This document shows positions 11,072-22,983 of a stretch of 64,000 bases of DNA, piece after piece. The stretch is from the NCBI GenBank assembly GCA_029721435.1, contig CM056574.1:75001501-75065500 (forward strand), given 5' to 3'. The position numbers and the translations under genes are program-made. The notes under the pieces were generated by a model that was given only the letters and a program-made list of their open reading frames with translations, was not told where the DNA came from and ran no database searches. Position 1 is the first letter of the stretch, and each line of letters opens with the position of its first letter. Source of the DNA: Gymnothorax reevesii. Its lineage: Eukaryota; Chordata; Actinopteri; Anguilliformes; Muraenidae.

Positions 11072-13200
11072 CACGTCCAGGAGAACACATGACCAGGGAG
11101 AACAGGTGCAATCAATGGTGACAATGATTAGGGAGAGACACATGAGGGATAAACTAATTACATGAATTTGGCTGTAGCCAAAACGCAGACAGGGATCACA
11201 AGACAAACCTCAGTACAAACAACAGCTCCGGTTAAGGAGGACTAAAGTGCCAAGATAAAAGAAAAGGAAAGCACAGAGTATAAGTGGAAAACCACAGAAA
11301 CTTGCAGCAGAGATAATTAGGGATAGGCAAGGAGGCGGAGACTAGAATTGGGCGACAGCTGAGAGATCATTAGTCAATTAGTAAGTGCAGCTATACAATC
11401 CCAAGTGCTTGTTAGTAAGTTAGTCCAAATATACAAGGTTAGTGTGGGTTAGTATCTAGCAAAAACAATAATTGTCTTACTAACACATACTAACAGTTTA
11501 AAGAGAGAAGAATGAAGAACACGAGATAATGAAAGAAGATTGAAACCCAGAAACCAATCAATCACCCGAATGAGTGCACACAAGACAAGGGACCGTGAGC
11601 AAAGATACACACATGACAAGACAGGGGAGACAAAGTGCAAAGCATGGAAATATAAACAAGGCATGGAAACTAAATTACTAAGACATGAAAAATAATAACA
11701 ATGAAATCCAAACTACCAAAACACAATACATAATCCTAAGAATGGTCAGAGGGCAGGCAGTGGTCACTAAACACAGAAAGCATCAATAATCATGGCAAGG
11801 CCAGGCACAGAACTTAAATATGACAGCAGAAACACAGAATCATAACATTAGCAAAAAGCAGAATCACAACATAAAGACAATCAGACAATTATAATTTTTG
11901 CAAAGTTATGCAAGTTTTCGAGTATGCTAAAGCCGTAAAACGTGTGTTCGTAAAATTTGAAATAACGCAGGAAATGGCTCATAACTCACTTCCTGTTCGG
12001 CCGAAAAGTATCAAAAAAATAAGCATAGCCCATAAAAACAAATGTAACGATCAGACCAAATTTCATGAACATTCAAGCACTTTTAACTGGACATGGCCGT
12101 GTCAAGAGGGCGCTGTGGAGCCACCTGACCACACCCAATCCAATATGAACATATAGGTATATTTGGAAGTCGACTCTTATTAAGCCTGTAAAGTTTCGGG
12201 CAAATCTCACAAAGCATATGCGCATGAAACCAACTTCCTTTTTCATGGCGGAACATCGAAATTCGCCGCGACGCCACGGATACAAAGTTCGATGAATCCA
12301 AAAAAGCTTCGCAATTTAACATCGACAAGGTCTTTAGATGTCATATGCAAAATTTTAAGATGATCGAATAAAATCTCTCGGAGGAGTTCATTAAAGTACG
12401 ACGCCTGTGAATGGCGAAAAAAAAAAAAAATTTGCAAATTCAATTAAAAATGGCGGACTTCCTATTGGGTCTAGGTCATGGCACCAAGAGACTTTTTTTT
12501 TAGGTCTTGGCATAGTACATATGTCGACCGAATTTTGTACATGTAGGTTCAACACGCTGCGAGGGCTGCTTCATTGAAATTTTCTTGGTGGCGCTGTAAT
12601 GCAATTTTGCCACATTCATCTGTAAACCCGATATCCTAGTCAAGAGTATGACCAGCTTAATTTGTTTGCAAAGTTTTGTGAGTTTTTGAGCATGCTGATG
12701 CCCTCAAAAATGCAATTATGTATTAGGGGGCGCTATAGAGCTACCATGTCTCACCCACTGCCAAATGAGATATAGAATCAAAGAACTTCATATTTTTAGT
12801 CAATAAGCCAAGTTTGGTCTGTTTTCGAGTATGATAAGGCCCTCAAAAATGTGTTCGTAAAATCTGAAAAAATGCAGGAAATGGCTCATAGCTCACTTCC
12901 TGTGTGGCAAAAAAATTTCAAAAAAAATTGACAAAAAATTTATGATGACTTCTTTGACCCTATAAAATTTCATTAGAATCCGAGCAAGTGCGTTCCAAAA
13001 TGGCCGTGTGTTTGGTGGCGCTATGGAGCCACTTGGGCATGTCCAAGCACAAAATAAATAATAGTTTGCAATTTTCACCACGACTGACGTGTGGGAAAAT
13101 TTTTGTGAGTTTTCGTGCATGGCAAAGCCCTCAAAAATGCGTTCTCGCAGCAGAATAAAAAGAAGAAGAAGAAGAAAAAGAGGAAGAAGAAGAAGAATAA

Positions 13201-16200
13201 TTAAAGCTGCAAGCAGCGTTGAAAGGGCCCTCGCACCCCTTTTGCACGTTGGAGAGGCAGCAAAATGTTGATGGGTGCAGGTGTGCATTCACAGCCATTG
13301 GACACTGCTAGACTGTGAACAATGTGGTTTCCTGCGGAGAGTGCAAACATTTTCTGGAGGGCGCTGTGATACCATTTTTCCATGCCCGTGCTCAAAATCT
13401 CCAGCATAGTAATGGTAATACCAGGCCTCTTGAGGTTGTTGATTTTTGTAAATTTTACAGCAAGTTTAGACCCTCAAAAGGGATTTCTTTTAAAAATCTG
13501 ATTGGGGGCGCTATGGAACCATGATGCCACATTTAGTGCCAATTGATGGATGACATTGAAGAGAATGAGACAATTATTAATTGTGCAAGGTTTTGCAAGC
13601 TTCGGAGTATTCTAAGGCTTTCAAACGTGCGTTCGTAAAATTTTGAAAAACGCGGGAAATAGCTCATAGCTCACTTCCTGCTTGGCAAAAAAAATTGCAA
13701 AAATTCAACATTGCCCAGAATGACTTATGCAATGATCTCACCCAATTTCATGAACTTTCAAGCACTTATATCTGAACATGGCCGTATCTAGAGGGCGCTG
13801 TGGAGCCACCTGGCTACTCCCGATCTAATATTAGCATACACCTATACTTAGGAGGGCAATTTAATCAAGCTTGGAAAGTTTCAGGCAAATCCAAAAAAGT
13901 ATGTGGGAGTAAAATCAACTTCCTGCTTCATGGCAGGACATCGAAATTCGCCGCAATGCCACGGAAACATTGTTAGATACATCCAAAAAAGCTTCGCAAT
14001 TTAACATCGGCAACATCTTGAGATATTATTCACCAAATTTTAAGTTGATCGGATAAAATCTCTAGGAGGAGTTCGTTAAAGTAGGACCCCTGCGAATGGC
14101 GAAAAATCCATAAAAGTTGAAATTTCAATTAAAAATGGCGAACTTCCTTATGAGTCTAGGTCATGGCACCACGGGACTTTTTTCGAGGTCTCAGGACATT
14201 CCACATGTCCACCGAATTTCATACATGCAGGTCAACCACGATGCGAGGGCTGCTTATTTGAAATTTTCCAGGGGGCGCTATAATGCCATTTTTGCCAACT
14301 CTATATGTATATTTTATCAGTGTAATAGGAATGATGGTTTTAGGATAATACAAAATTTTGTGAGTTTTTGAGCATGCTGAGAGCCTCAAAAGAGCAATTC
14401 TTTTAAAAATCTGATTGGGGGCGCTATAGAGCCATTATGTCACATTTACTGCCAATTTCTGTCTCAAATTGAAGACAATCAGGTAATTATAATTTTTGCA
14501 AAGTTTTGCAAGTTTTTGAGTATGGTTAAGCCTTCAATCGTGTGTTCGTAAAATTTGGAATAAGGCAGGAAATGGCTCATAGCTCACTTCCTGTTTGGCC
14601 GAAAAATTTCAAAAAAATAAGCATAGCCCAAAAAAACAAATGTAACGGTCTGACCAAATTTCATGAACATTCAAGCACTTTTAAGTCAACATGCTCGTGT
14701 CAAGAGGGCGCTGTGGAGACACCTGACCACACCCAATCCAATATCAACATATATGTATATTTTAAAGTTGACTCTTATTAAGCCTGTGAAGTTTCGGGCA
14801 AATCTCACAAAGCATATGCGCATAAAACCAACTTCCTGTTTCATGGCGGAACATCGAAATTCGCCGCGACGCCACGGATACAAAGTTCGATGAATCCAAA
14901 AAAGCTTCGCAATTTAACATTGACAAGGTCTTTTGATGTCATATGCCAAATTTTAAGTTTATCGGATAAAATCTGGAGGAGGAGTTCGTTAAAGTACGAC
15001 GCCTGTGAATGGCAAAAAATTTAAAAAATTTGCAAATTCAATTAAAAATGGCGGACTTCCTGTTGAGTTTAGGTCATGGCACCAGGAGACTTTTTTTTAG
15101 GTCTTGGCATAGTACACATGTCCACCGAATTTTGAACATGTAGGTTAAACACGCTGCGAGGGCTGCTTCATTGAATTTTTCTAGGTGGCGCTGTAATGCA
15201 ATTTTGCCACATTCATCTTTAAACCCTATATCCTAGTAAAAAGTATGACCAGCTTAATTGGTTTGCAAAGTTTCGTGAGTTTTCGAGCATGCTGAGGCCC
15301 TCAAAAATGCAATAATGTATTAGGGGGCGCTGTAGAGCTACCATGTCACACCCAGTGCCAAATGAGATATGGAATCAAAGAACTTAATATTTTTAGTCTA
15401 TGAGCCAAGTTTGGAGCGTTTTCGAGTATGATAAAGCCCTCAAAAATGTGTTCGTAAAATCTGAAAAAACGCAGGAAATGGCTCATAGCTCACTTCCTGT
15501 TTGGCCGAAAAATTTCAAAAAATTAAGCATTGCCCGGAATGAATATTGCAATGATCACACCAAATTTCATGAACATTCAAGCACTTTTATCTTAACATCG
15601 CCGTATCTAGAGGGCGCTGTGGAGCCATTTGGCCACTCCCGATGTAATATTAGCCTATATTTATATTTGGGAGGACAAACTAATCAAGTTTGGAAAGTTT
15701 CAGGCAAATCACACAAAGTATGTGGGAGTAAAATCAACTTCCTGTGTCATGGCAGGACATCGAAATTCGCCGCAATGCTACGGATAAATCGTTTGATAAA
15801 TCCAAAAAAGCTTGCAATTTAACATTGGCAACGTCTTTTGATATTATTTGCTAAATATTAAGTTGATCGGATAAAATCTCTAGGAGGAGTTCGTTAAAGT
15901 ACGACACCTGCGAATTGCGAAAAATCTAAAAAAGTTGCAAATTCAATTAAAAATGGCGGACTTCCAGTTGGGTCTAGGTCATGGCACCAAGAGACTTTTT
16001 TTTAGGTCTCAGGATATTCCACATGTCCACCGAATTTCGAACATGTATCTTAAACACGCTGCGAGGGCTGCTTCATTGAAATTTTCTAGGTGGCGCTGTA
16101 ATGCAATTTTGCCACATCTATCTGTAACCTCTATATTCTTGTAAAGAGTATGAACAGCTTAATATGTTTGCAAAGTTTTGTGAGTTTTCGAGCATGCTGA

Positions 16201-16678
16201 TGCCTTCAAAAATGCAATTATGTATTAGGGGGCGCTATAGAGCCACCATGTCATCCGCAGTGCCAAATGAGATATCAAATCGAAGAACTTAATATTTTTA
16301 GTCTATGACTCAAGTTTGGTGAGTTTTCGAGTATGATTAAGCCCTCAAAAATGTGTTCGTAAAATCTAAAAAAACGCAGGAAATGGCTAATAGCTCACTT
16401 CCTGTGATGCAAAAAAATTTCAAAAAAATTGACAAAAAAATTTAGGATGACTACTATGACCCTACCAAATTTCGTGAGAATCCAAGCAAGTGCGTTCCAA
16501 AATGGCCTTGTGTTTGGTGGCGCTATAGAGCCACCGGGTTATGTTTAAGCCCAAAATAAATAATAGTTTGCAATTTTCACCACGACTGACGTGTGGGCAA
16601 ATTTTTGTGAGTTTTCGTCCATGGCAAAGCCCTCAAAAATGCGTTCTCGCAGCAGAATAAAAAGAAGAAGAAGAAGAA
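13201..16678 (+). repeat. Array unit F, four monomers
   Basis: Twelve boxes (near 13369, 13507, 13793, 14272, 14418, 14706, 15186, 15324, 15610, 16090, 16231, 16518) give four monomers of about 905 bp. It joins unit E's tail directly with AATTAAAGC and has no hairpin linker. The GAA tail is short (16662-16678). Confidence 0.87.
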
Positions 16679-19270
16679 TTAAAGCTGCAAGCAGCGTTGA
16701 AAGGGCCCTCGCCCCCCCTGTGCACATTGGGGTGGCAGCAAGATCTTGATGGCTGCAGGTGTCCATTCAGAGCCATTGGACACAGCTGGACCGCGTACAA
16801 TGTGGTTTCCTGATGGGAGTTCAAAAATTTTCTGGAGGGCGCTATGATACCATTTTGACTTGCCTGTGCAAAAAGTTTACAACACAGTAATCGTAATACA
16901 GGGCTCCATGAGTGTTTTGATTTTTGTAAATTTTCCAGCATGTTTAGACTTTCAAAAGAGCAATTCTTTTATAAATATTATTGGGGGCGCTATAGAGCCA
17001 TTATGCCCCATTTAGTGCAAATTGATGGATGTATTGAAGAGAATAAGACAGTTCTAATTTTTGGATGGTTTTGCAAGTTTTGGAGCATTCTAAGGCCTTA
17101 AAACGTGTGTTCGTAAAATTTGGAAAAACGCAGGAAATAGCTCATAGCTCTCTTCCTGTTTGGCAAAAAAATTTCAAAAAATTAACAATTGCGGAGAATG
17201 ACTGATGCAATGGTCATACCAAATTTCATGAACTTTCAAGCACTTTTATCTGAACATGGCCATATCTAGAGGGCGCTGTGGAGCCACCTGGCACCTCTCG
17301 ATATAAAATAAGCATATATCTATACTTGGGCGGACAATTTTATCAAGCTTGGAAAGTTTCAGGCAAATTTCACAAAGTATGTGGAATTGAAAGCAACTTC
17401 CTGTTTCATGGCAGGACAACAAAATTCGCCGTGACGCCACGGATGCATCGTTCGATGAAATCAAAAAAGCTCTGCAATTTAACGTCAGCAAGGTTTTTAG
17501 ATATTAGATGCCAAATTTTAAGTTGATCGGATAAAATCTCTAGGAGGAGTTCGTTAAAGTACGACACCTGTGAATGGCAAAAAAAAAAAAAAAAAGTTGC
17601 AATTTCAATTAAAAATGGCAGCCTTCCTGTTGAGTCTAGGTCATGGCACCAAGTGACTTTTTTGTAGGTCTCGGCATATATCACATGTCTACCGAATTTC
17701 AAACATGTGGGTTTACCGGGCTGCGAGGGCTGCTTATTTGAAATTTTCCAGGGGGCGCTATAATGCCATTTTTGCCACGCCTATTTGTAAATTTTTTATC
17801 AGTGTAATAGGAATGATGTTCTTTAAAATTGTACAAAATTTTGTGAGTTTTTGAGCATGCTGAAACCCTCAAAAGGGTAATTCTTTTAAAAATCGTATTG
17901 GGGGCGCTATAGAGCCATGATGCCTCATTTACTGCCAATTTTTGTTTCAAATTGAAGACAATGTAACAAATAAAATTTAAGCTAAGTTTTGCAAGTTTTC
18001 GAGTATGCGAAGGCCTTCAAATGTGTGTTCATAAAATTTGGAATAACGCAGGAAATGACTCATAGCTCACTTCCTGTTTGGCCGAAAAATTAAAAAAAAA
18101 TCAGTACAGCCCAGAAAACCAAATGCAATGATCAGACCAAATTTCATGAACATTCAAGCACTTTTATATCAACATGGCCGTGTCAAGAGGGCGCTGTAGA
18201 GCCACCTGACCACACCCACTCCAATATCAAGATATAGGTATATTTGGAATTAGACTATCATTAAGCCTGTAAAGTTTCACGTAAATTTCCCAAAGCATAT
18301 GCTCATAAAAGCAACTTCCATTTTCATGGCTGAACATCGAAATTCGCCGCGACGCCACGGATACAAAGTTCGATGAATCCAAAAAAGCTTCGCAATTTAA
18401 CATCGACGACGTCTTTCAATGTCGTATGCCAAATTTTAAGTTGATCAGATAAAATCTCTAGGAGAGGTTCGTTAAAGTACGATGCCTGTGAATTGCAAAA
18501 AATTTTAAAAATTTGCAAATTCAATTAAAAATGGCGGACTTCCTGTTGCGTCTAGGTCATGGCACCAAGAGACTTTTTTTTTGGTCTTGGCATAGTACAT
18601 ATGTCTACCGAATTTGGAACATGTAGATTAAACACGCTGCGAGGGCTGCTTCATTGAAATTTTCTAGGTGGCGCTGTAATGCAATTTTGCCACATTTTTC
18701 TTCAAGCCCTATATCCTAGTAAATAGTATGAGCAGCTTAAAAGGTCTGCAAAGTTTCGTGAGTTTTCGAGCATGCTGAGGCCCTCAAAAATGCAATTATG
18801 TATTAGGGGGCGCTATAGAGTTATCATGTCAAACCAAGTGCCAAATGAGATATCGAATCAAAGTATTTAATATTTTTAGTTTATGAGCCAAGTTTGGTGA
18901 ATTTTCGAGCATAATTAGGCCCTCAAAAATGTGTTCGTAAAATCTGAAAAAACGCAGGAAATGGCTCATAGCTCACTTCCTGTGCGGCAAAAAAATGTCA
19001 AAAAAATTGACAAAAAAATTTATTATGACTGCTGTGGCCCTATCGAATTTCATGAGAATCGGAGCAAGTGCGTTGCAAAATGGCCGCGTGTTTGGTGGCG
19101 CTATAGAGCCACTGGGGCATGTCCAAGCACAAAATTAATAATATTTTGTAATTTTCACCACGTCTGACGTGTGTGCAAATTTTTGTGAGTTTTCCTGCAT
19201 GGTAAAGCCTTCAAAAATCCGTTCTCGCAGCAGAATAAAAAGAAGAAGAAGAAAAAGAAGAAGAAGAAGA
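16679..19270 (+). repeat. Array unit G, three monomers
   Basis: Head at 16679 with a variant body very close to unit A. Boxes lie near 16838, 16983, 17271, 17753, 17900, 18187, 18668, 18806 and 19098. The tail is an interrupted GAA run (GAAGAAAAAGAAG). The head TTAA at 16679-16682 is the empty target of the piggyBac-type insertion in copy 2. Confidence 0.87.
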
Positions 19271-19366
19271 ATAATTAAAATCCAATCAAAAACAATAGGT
19301 TCCTCGCACCTTCGGTGCCAGGACCCGTTCCGAGCCCTGGCACTGGTCGGTGCTCGGGCCCTAAAT
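19271..19366 (+). repeat. Hairpin linker joined to a variant head
   Basis: Long module with a few substitutions (CCGAGCCCTGG, CACTGGTCGGTG). It is followed not by GCTGCAAGCAGC but by TATAGCCGCGAGCGGCAATT, a hairpin with a compensatory stem, at 19367-19386. Confidence 0.8.
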
Positions 19367-20880
19367 ATAGCCGCGAGCGGCAATTCTGGGGTTCAAGCCA
19401 AGAATGACCATTAGTAGTTGAAAGCTTTAACAGCTTAAAAAACAAGTGTCACTAAACGTGGCCCCCGCAAGGTGACGGAAATCGACTGGGGTGGGCTGGT
19501 GTCAAAAATTTTGGGGTGGCGCAATTTACCTAGGCACAGCACACCGGAAAGCTGCTGTGATGTCGACAGTCAGTTATTAAGAAGGAAAATGTAGCCTATA
19601 GTTTTTCATGCTTTGTACCCCTTTATTACGAATTGACAATGTATCCCCTATGTCCACAGATCACAATGTCCTTACATTACTTACAGAATGATTGTAAAAG
19701 CAGTCATGTTAAAGATATTCCACCAACTAACTGGGATTTTGATGTTCTGTAAAGATGCAAACAAAAAAGGGAACTTTGTTAAACAGAAAAACAAAAATCT
19801 AAAAACACACCACTGTGATGTTGTCTACGGGGTTAGTACACCTTTTACAAAGTGAAATTCAAGGACTTTTCAAGGATTTTCAAGGTATATTTTCATGCTT
19901 TTCCAGCACCCTACAGCTGTGATAAATTACATATTTATTTACATATATGACAGATTTCACAGAAAGTGTAACCAACAGGTCTCACTGTACTTAACAGGAT
20001 GAAATTATAAATTAATGGTATATATGCGGCTTATTTCATCGATGACATAAAAACAAATGTTTACAGGAAGTTTCAGACCTGGATTGCTGCAATTTTGGTG
20101 AAAACAAAGGGGGGGATTTAAAAATTTGGTCTTGTTGCTGATGTTACATGAACGGAAAATTGGTGTTAACAGGACGGAACTCAAACGGTGCCAAGACTGA
20201 GCCAATGCCAAAGAGTAAAGGGAAGGCACACCAGTGACCAAACTGCTGATCCACAATAAGCAGGGCTTTGTTAAAAGTCTGCAAATCTACTCTTGAACAG
20301 TGACTTTAAATGCAAAGTTTTTCCCACGGTATTATTTTGAAGCAATAAAATTCATACACTGGATAATGAGTCAATCCTGCCCACTCATTTCCATGTTCCT
20401 CATCCATCCTGGAGTTCTGAGAGGAAGGAGAGACACTTTGTTGGGCTACCCTGTCGTATGGATGTGCCAACCCCTTTAAGTCAAACCAAGGTTGGTTTGA
20501 CAGGGACTGGAGAGAATTCGACCGTTTAATATAAAAAACGTTCGAACTTGGCATGCATGTGAAAATTCAATAACTGATCTGGGTGTGCTTTCTAGTGATA
20601 GAATATTGCAACTCCGTGCATAAATCTGCAGCTCCGTGTCCACTGGCGAACAAATCTGCACAAAACGGTTAAAATACCCTGCCAGCAGCCGCCAAATCTC
20701 ACAGCAGTGCTGTACTGAAATTACAGGTTGTTGCTAACGTTATCACTGTGGACGGAAATTTTTACCTTTCTGACAAGGGACACAAACGCGAGTTGGTGAA
20801 GATTCTACAAGGCCAAGAAGTAAACATCCGTTAGCAATATACCCCGCTTTCACACTACCGGTTGTTATAAAATAGGGACT
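19367..20880. other. Non-array spacer without recognised gene
   Basis: Mixed sequence beginning with the GCCGCGAGCGGC hairpin. A CAAGGACTTTTCAAGG-type segment (about 19855-19885) resembles interspersed fish repeats. At 20480-20501 there is a perfect inverted repeat with 10-bp arms (GTCAAACCAA and its complement) around GG. A short plus-strand open segment ends LQGQEVNIR plus stop at 20834. Open frames on the minus strand (for example 20306-20554) match no family I recognise. Repeated in copy 2 at 48231-49745. Confidence 0.6.
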
Positions 20881-20882
20881 TA

Positions 20883-22477
20883 CAGTTGCAATCAAAATTA
20901 TTCAACCCCCATTGCAAATTAGGTTTACTGACAAAATTTACAAACTTTCAGCTGTTTACAATTAACAAATCAAACGAGAACAATTAAAATGGCTCAACAC
21001 AACAAATATTACAAGTGGCTTCTCCAAATTCAACACAAAATGGCACTTTTAATGACTACTGCAGGCTTAAAATTATTCAACCCCTTCATGACAAGCATCT
21101 TTAATACTTAGTGGAGCACCCTTTTGCCGCTATGACCTGCTGGAAATGTGATGTCAGGCAGATGTCAGCTTTAGGCAGCATTCCCAAGGAATCTTAGCCC
21201 TGTCCTCATGGACAATGGCCTCCAGTTCACTAATATTCTAGGGTTTGCGTACTGCAACTGTGTTCTTCAAGTCCTACCTGAGATTTTTTATGGGGTTCAA
21301 GTGAGGTGAATGTGATGGGCACTCTAGAATCTTCCTAGACTTCTTCTGAAACCAAGCCTTGGTGGATGATGAGCTATGCTTCGGATCATTGTCCTTTTGG
21401 AAGGTCCGATGTTGCCCAAGTGTCAGCTTCCGTATAGACAGCATGACATTTTCTCCTTGTATATCCCAGTACTTGACTGAATCCATCTTGTCCTCGACAC
21501 TTTGCTGGTTTCCAGTGCCAGAGGAAGCTAGGCAGCTGCAGAGCATCAAAAAGCCCCCACAATTCTTCACTGCAGGCAGGGTGTACTTTTCAGCATATGT
21601 TTCTTTATTCCACCTGCAGACATACCACTGATTCATAAGTCCGAAATATTCTAGTTTCATTTCATCACTCCATAGAACAATATACCCAAACTTATGTGGC
21701 TTATTTATATGGTTTTGAGTATATTGGAGCTTGTACTTTTGGATCTGTTGTGGTGTGTGTCTTGGAGACCTTCAATGTTTAGTACGCGCCCTACTGTGCA
21801 AACTGAAACCTCAGTGCCTCCTGCCTCTAAGTCTTGCTGCGGGTCTCCTGTAGTCACTAGAGGGTTTTTGACCACCCGTCTCCTCAGGAATCTGGTGACA
21901 GCCGGTGATAGCTTCCTCTTTCTGCCACATCCTGGTACTCTAGCCACTCTTTCTTTAATTCATAACTTGCAAACTATGCTTCTAACTGTATCTCTACAAA
22001 CATTCAGTGCCTGCGCTACCTTTTTATATCCTTTTCCTCATTTGTGCCAGGCAGTGATCTCCTCTATTAGCTTTTTGGACAATTCTTTTGACAGCCATAT
22101 GTATAATATGCAATCAAATGTCACTGTCAACAAACCCCGAGCGAGTGCAAGTATTTGGTGTGTTCTATCTCAAGGAAACCTGATGCAACTAATTAAGCTC
22201 TTGATTAGCTGCATTAGGTGTGCTTTAGACAACACCTGATTTGCAAATAATGCTCTTATCAGGGATTTTATTCAGGGGGTTGAATAATTTTCAGACTGCA
22301 GTAGTCATTAAAAATGGCACTTTGTGTTAAATTTGGAAAAACCACTTGTAATATTAGTTGTGTTGAGCTATTTAAAATGTTCTTTTTTAATTGGTTTATC
22401 ACAAACAGCTGAAAGTTTGTAAATTTTGCTATTAAACCCAATTTGCGCATGGGGTTGAATAATTTTGATTGCAACTG
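20883..22477 (-). mobile_element. Tc1-like transposon, complete ends, inactive
   Basis: A 1,595-bp element flanked by TA dinucleotides (20881-20882, 22478-22479) and beginning CAGTTGCAATCAAAATTATT at both ends in inverted orientation. The imperfect inverted repeats extend about 200 bp. Each holds an outer and an inner copy of AAAATTATTCAACCCC, the IR/DR arrangement known from Sleeping Beauty-type Tc1 elements. The interior carries a degraded transposase on the minus strand. It lies at the same place in copy 2, so insertion preceded duplication. Confidence 0.93.
21073..22098 (-). pseudogene. Tc1 transposase pseudogene
   Basis: Read on the minus strand, the order matches a Tc1 transposase. First come a helix-turn-helix region (around GKGYKKVAQALNVCRDTV), a second DNA-binding half with the GRKRKLSP basic motif (21705-21947), then the DDE domain (21274-21660) with LWSDE and DNDPKH, and a C-terminal remnant ending in GVE. 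It is broken. In-frame stops fall after AWHK and VCKL, the frame breaks near 21700, and further stops occur in the C-terminal part. The third catalytic residue, E in the usual NPIENLW, is K here (NPIKNL). Copy 1 has R where copy 2 keeps the usual W in GQHWTFQ. No functional product is expected. Confidence 0.93.
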
Positions 22478-22479
22478 TA

Positions 22480-22689
22480 AATGCGGAATGCAGAGCGAAC
22501 GTTGACCACACATCGGACAGAAATTACGTTCGCAGCAAAAACTGGCTTCTCAGCATGAAATAGGGCTCAGGATATTTCAAAATGGTATCTCGCATGGTAA
22601 ATTACAGAATGGGGCACATATTCCTGGCCAGACCCTCAGTAGTAGATGTACTGTTCTTTTCACGGTGGCCCTGTTAAATCTATCAAACT
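22480..22689. other. Spacer between Tc1 element and zinc-finger fragment
   Basis: About 210 bp of unique-looking sequence. It may be intron or 3' flank of the zinc-finger remnant. Nothing specific recognised. Confidence 0.4.
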
Positions 22690-22948
22690 TGGAACAGCAA
22701 ACAGGAAAAGCAATAAAAGGCGTTGCTAACCCAGCTAGCCATCGCTGTTTGTCGTAACAAGTGCGGGAGAAGCCCCGGGTGTCAGCTCGTTCACGATCAC
22801 TTGCCTGCTGCAGAATCTTTAAATCGGGTCGGTCAGGTCCAAGCTCCTTCATGCTCTTTTGCTCTTCCAGTGTGACGCTACGCCTTGAGAATAAGTTATT
22901 CTGTAGTGAAATATCCGAGTTTTCCGCGGATCCAGTTGTAGCTGCCAT
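22690..22948 (-). pseudogene. TTF-type zinc-finger exon fragment (ZMYM1/hAT-like)
   Basis: Minus-strand frame starting MAATTGSAENSD at 22948 and reaching LGPDRPDLK, then TRGFSRTCYDKQRWLAG. In a shifted frame it continues NAFYCFSCLLFQ. The order of basic/aromatic stretch, WL, then FYCFSCLLF is typical of TTF-type zinc fingers in hAT-derived and ZMYM1-like proteins. A frameshift between LAG and NAFYC (near 22732) breaks it, and the rest of such a protein (hAT dimerisation and catalytic parts) is absent. It could be the first exon of a decayed gene. Assignment is by motif memory only. Confidence 0.5.
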
Positions 22949-22983
22949 TTTTACATCTATCACACAGAGAATGAGCGTGTATC

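Larger units (their letters stand above)
10710..11871 (-). mobile_element. Solo LTR of an LTR retrotransposon or endogenous retrovirus
   Basis: A 1,162-bp insertion in unit E that begins TG and ends CA on both strands and is bounded by TAAAG on each side, the classic signature of an LTR with 5-bp target duplication. On the minus strand a TATA box (TATATAAG) lies about 300 bp upstream of an AATAAA polyadenylation signal, which is about 60 bp from the minus-strand 3' end. This is the U3-R-U5 order expected of an LTR. No gag or pol sequence is present, so this is a solo LTR left by recombination between two LTRs. Small open frames within it are in overlapping frames and look non-coding. Family (Gypsy or ERV) not resolved. 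Present in both duplicated copies. Confidence 0.85.
9231..13200 (+). repeat. Array unit E, three monomers, split by a solo LTR
   Basis: Head at 9231. Monomer 1 is the most diverged in the window (first box decayed to GAGGGTGCAATGATACC near 9593). It carries about 190 bp more before its first box than other units, including an extra CACTTCCTGTTGGG block near 9465. Boxes continue near 9745, 10030, 10508, 10657, then after the LTR 12108, 12589, 12729 and 13016. The tail near 13159-13200 is an interrupted GAA tract with AAAAGAGG, identical in length in copy 2. Confidence 0.86.

Noticed and set aside
19367..20880. Minus-strand frame 20306-20554 as a gene
   Set aside because: No start context, domain or splice pattern that I recognise; conserved only because the whole segment is duplicated.
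21694..22239. 181-codon plus-strand open frame
   Set aside because: It is antisense to the Tc1 transposase remnant, which has clear family motifs on the minus strand.
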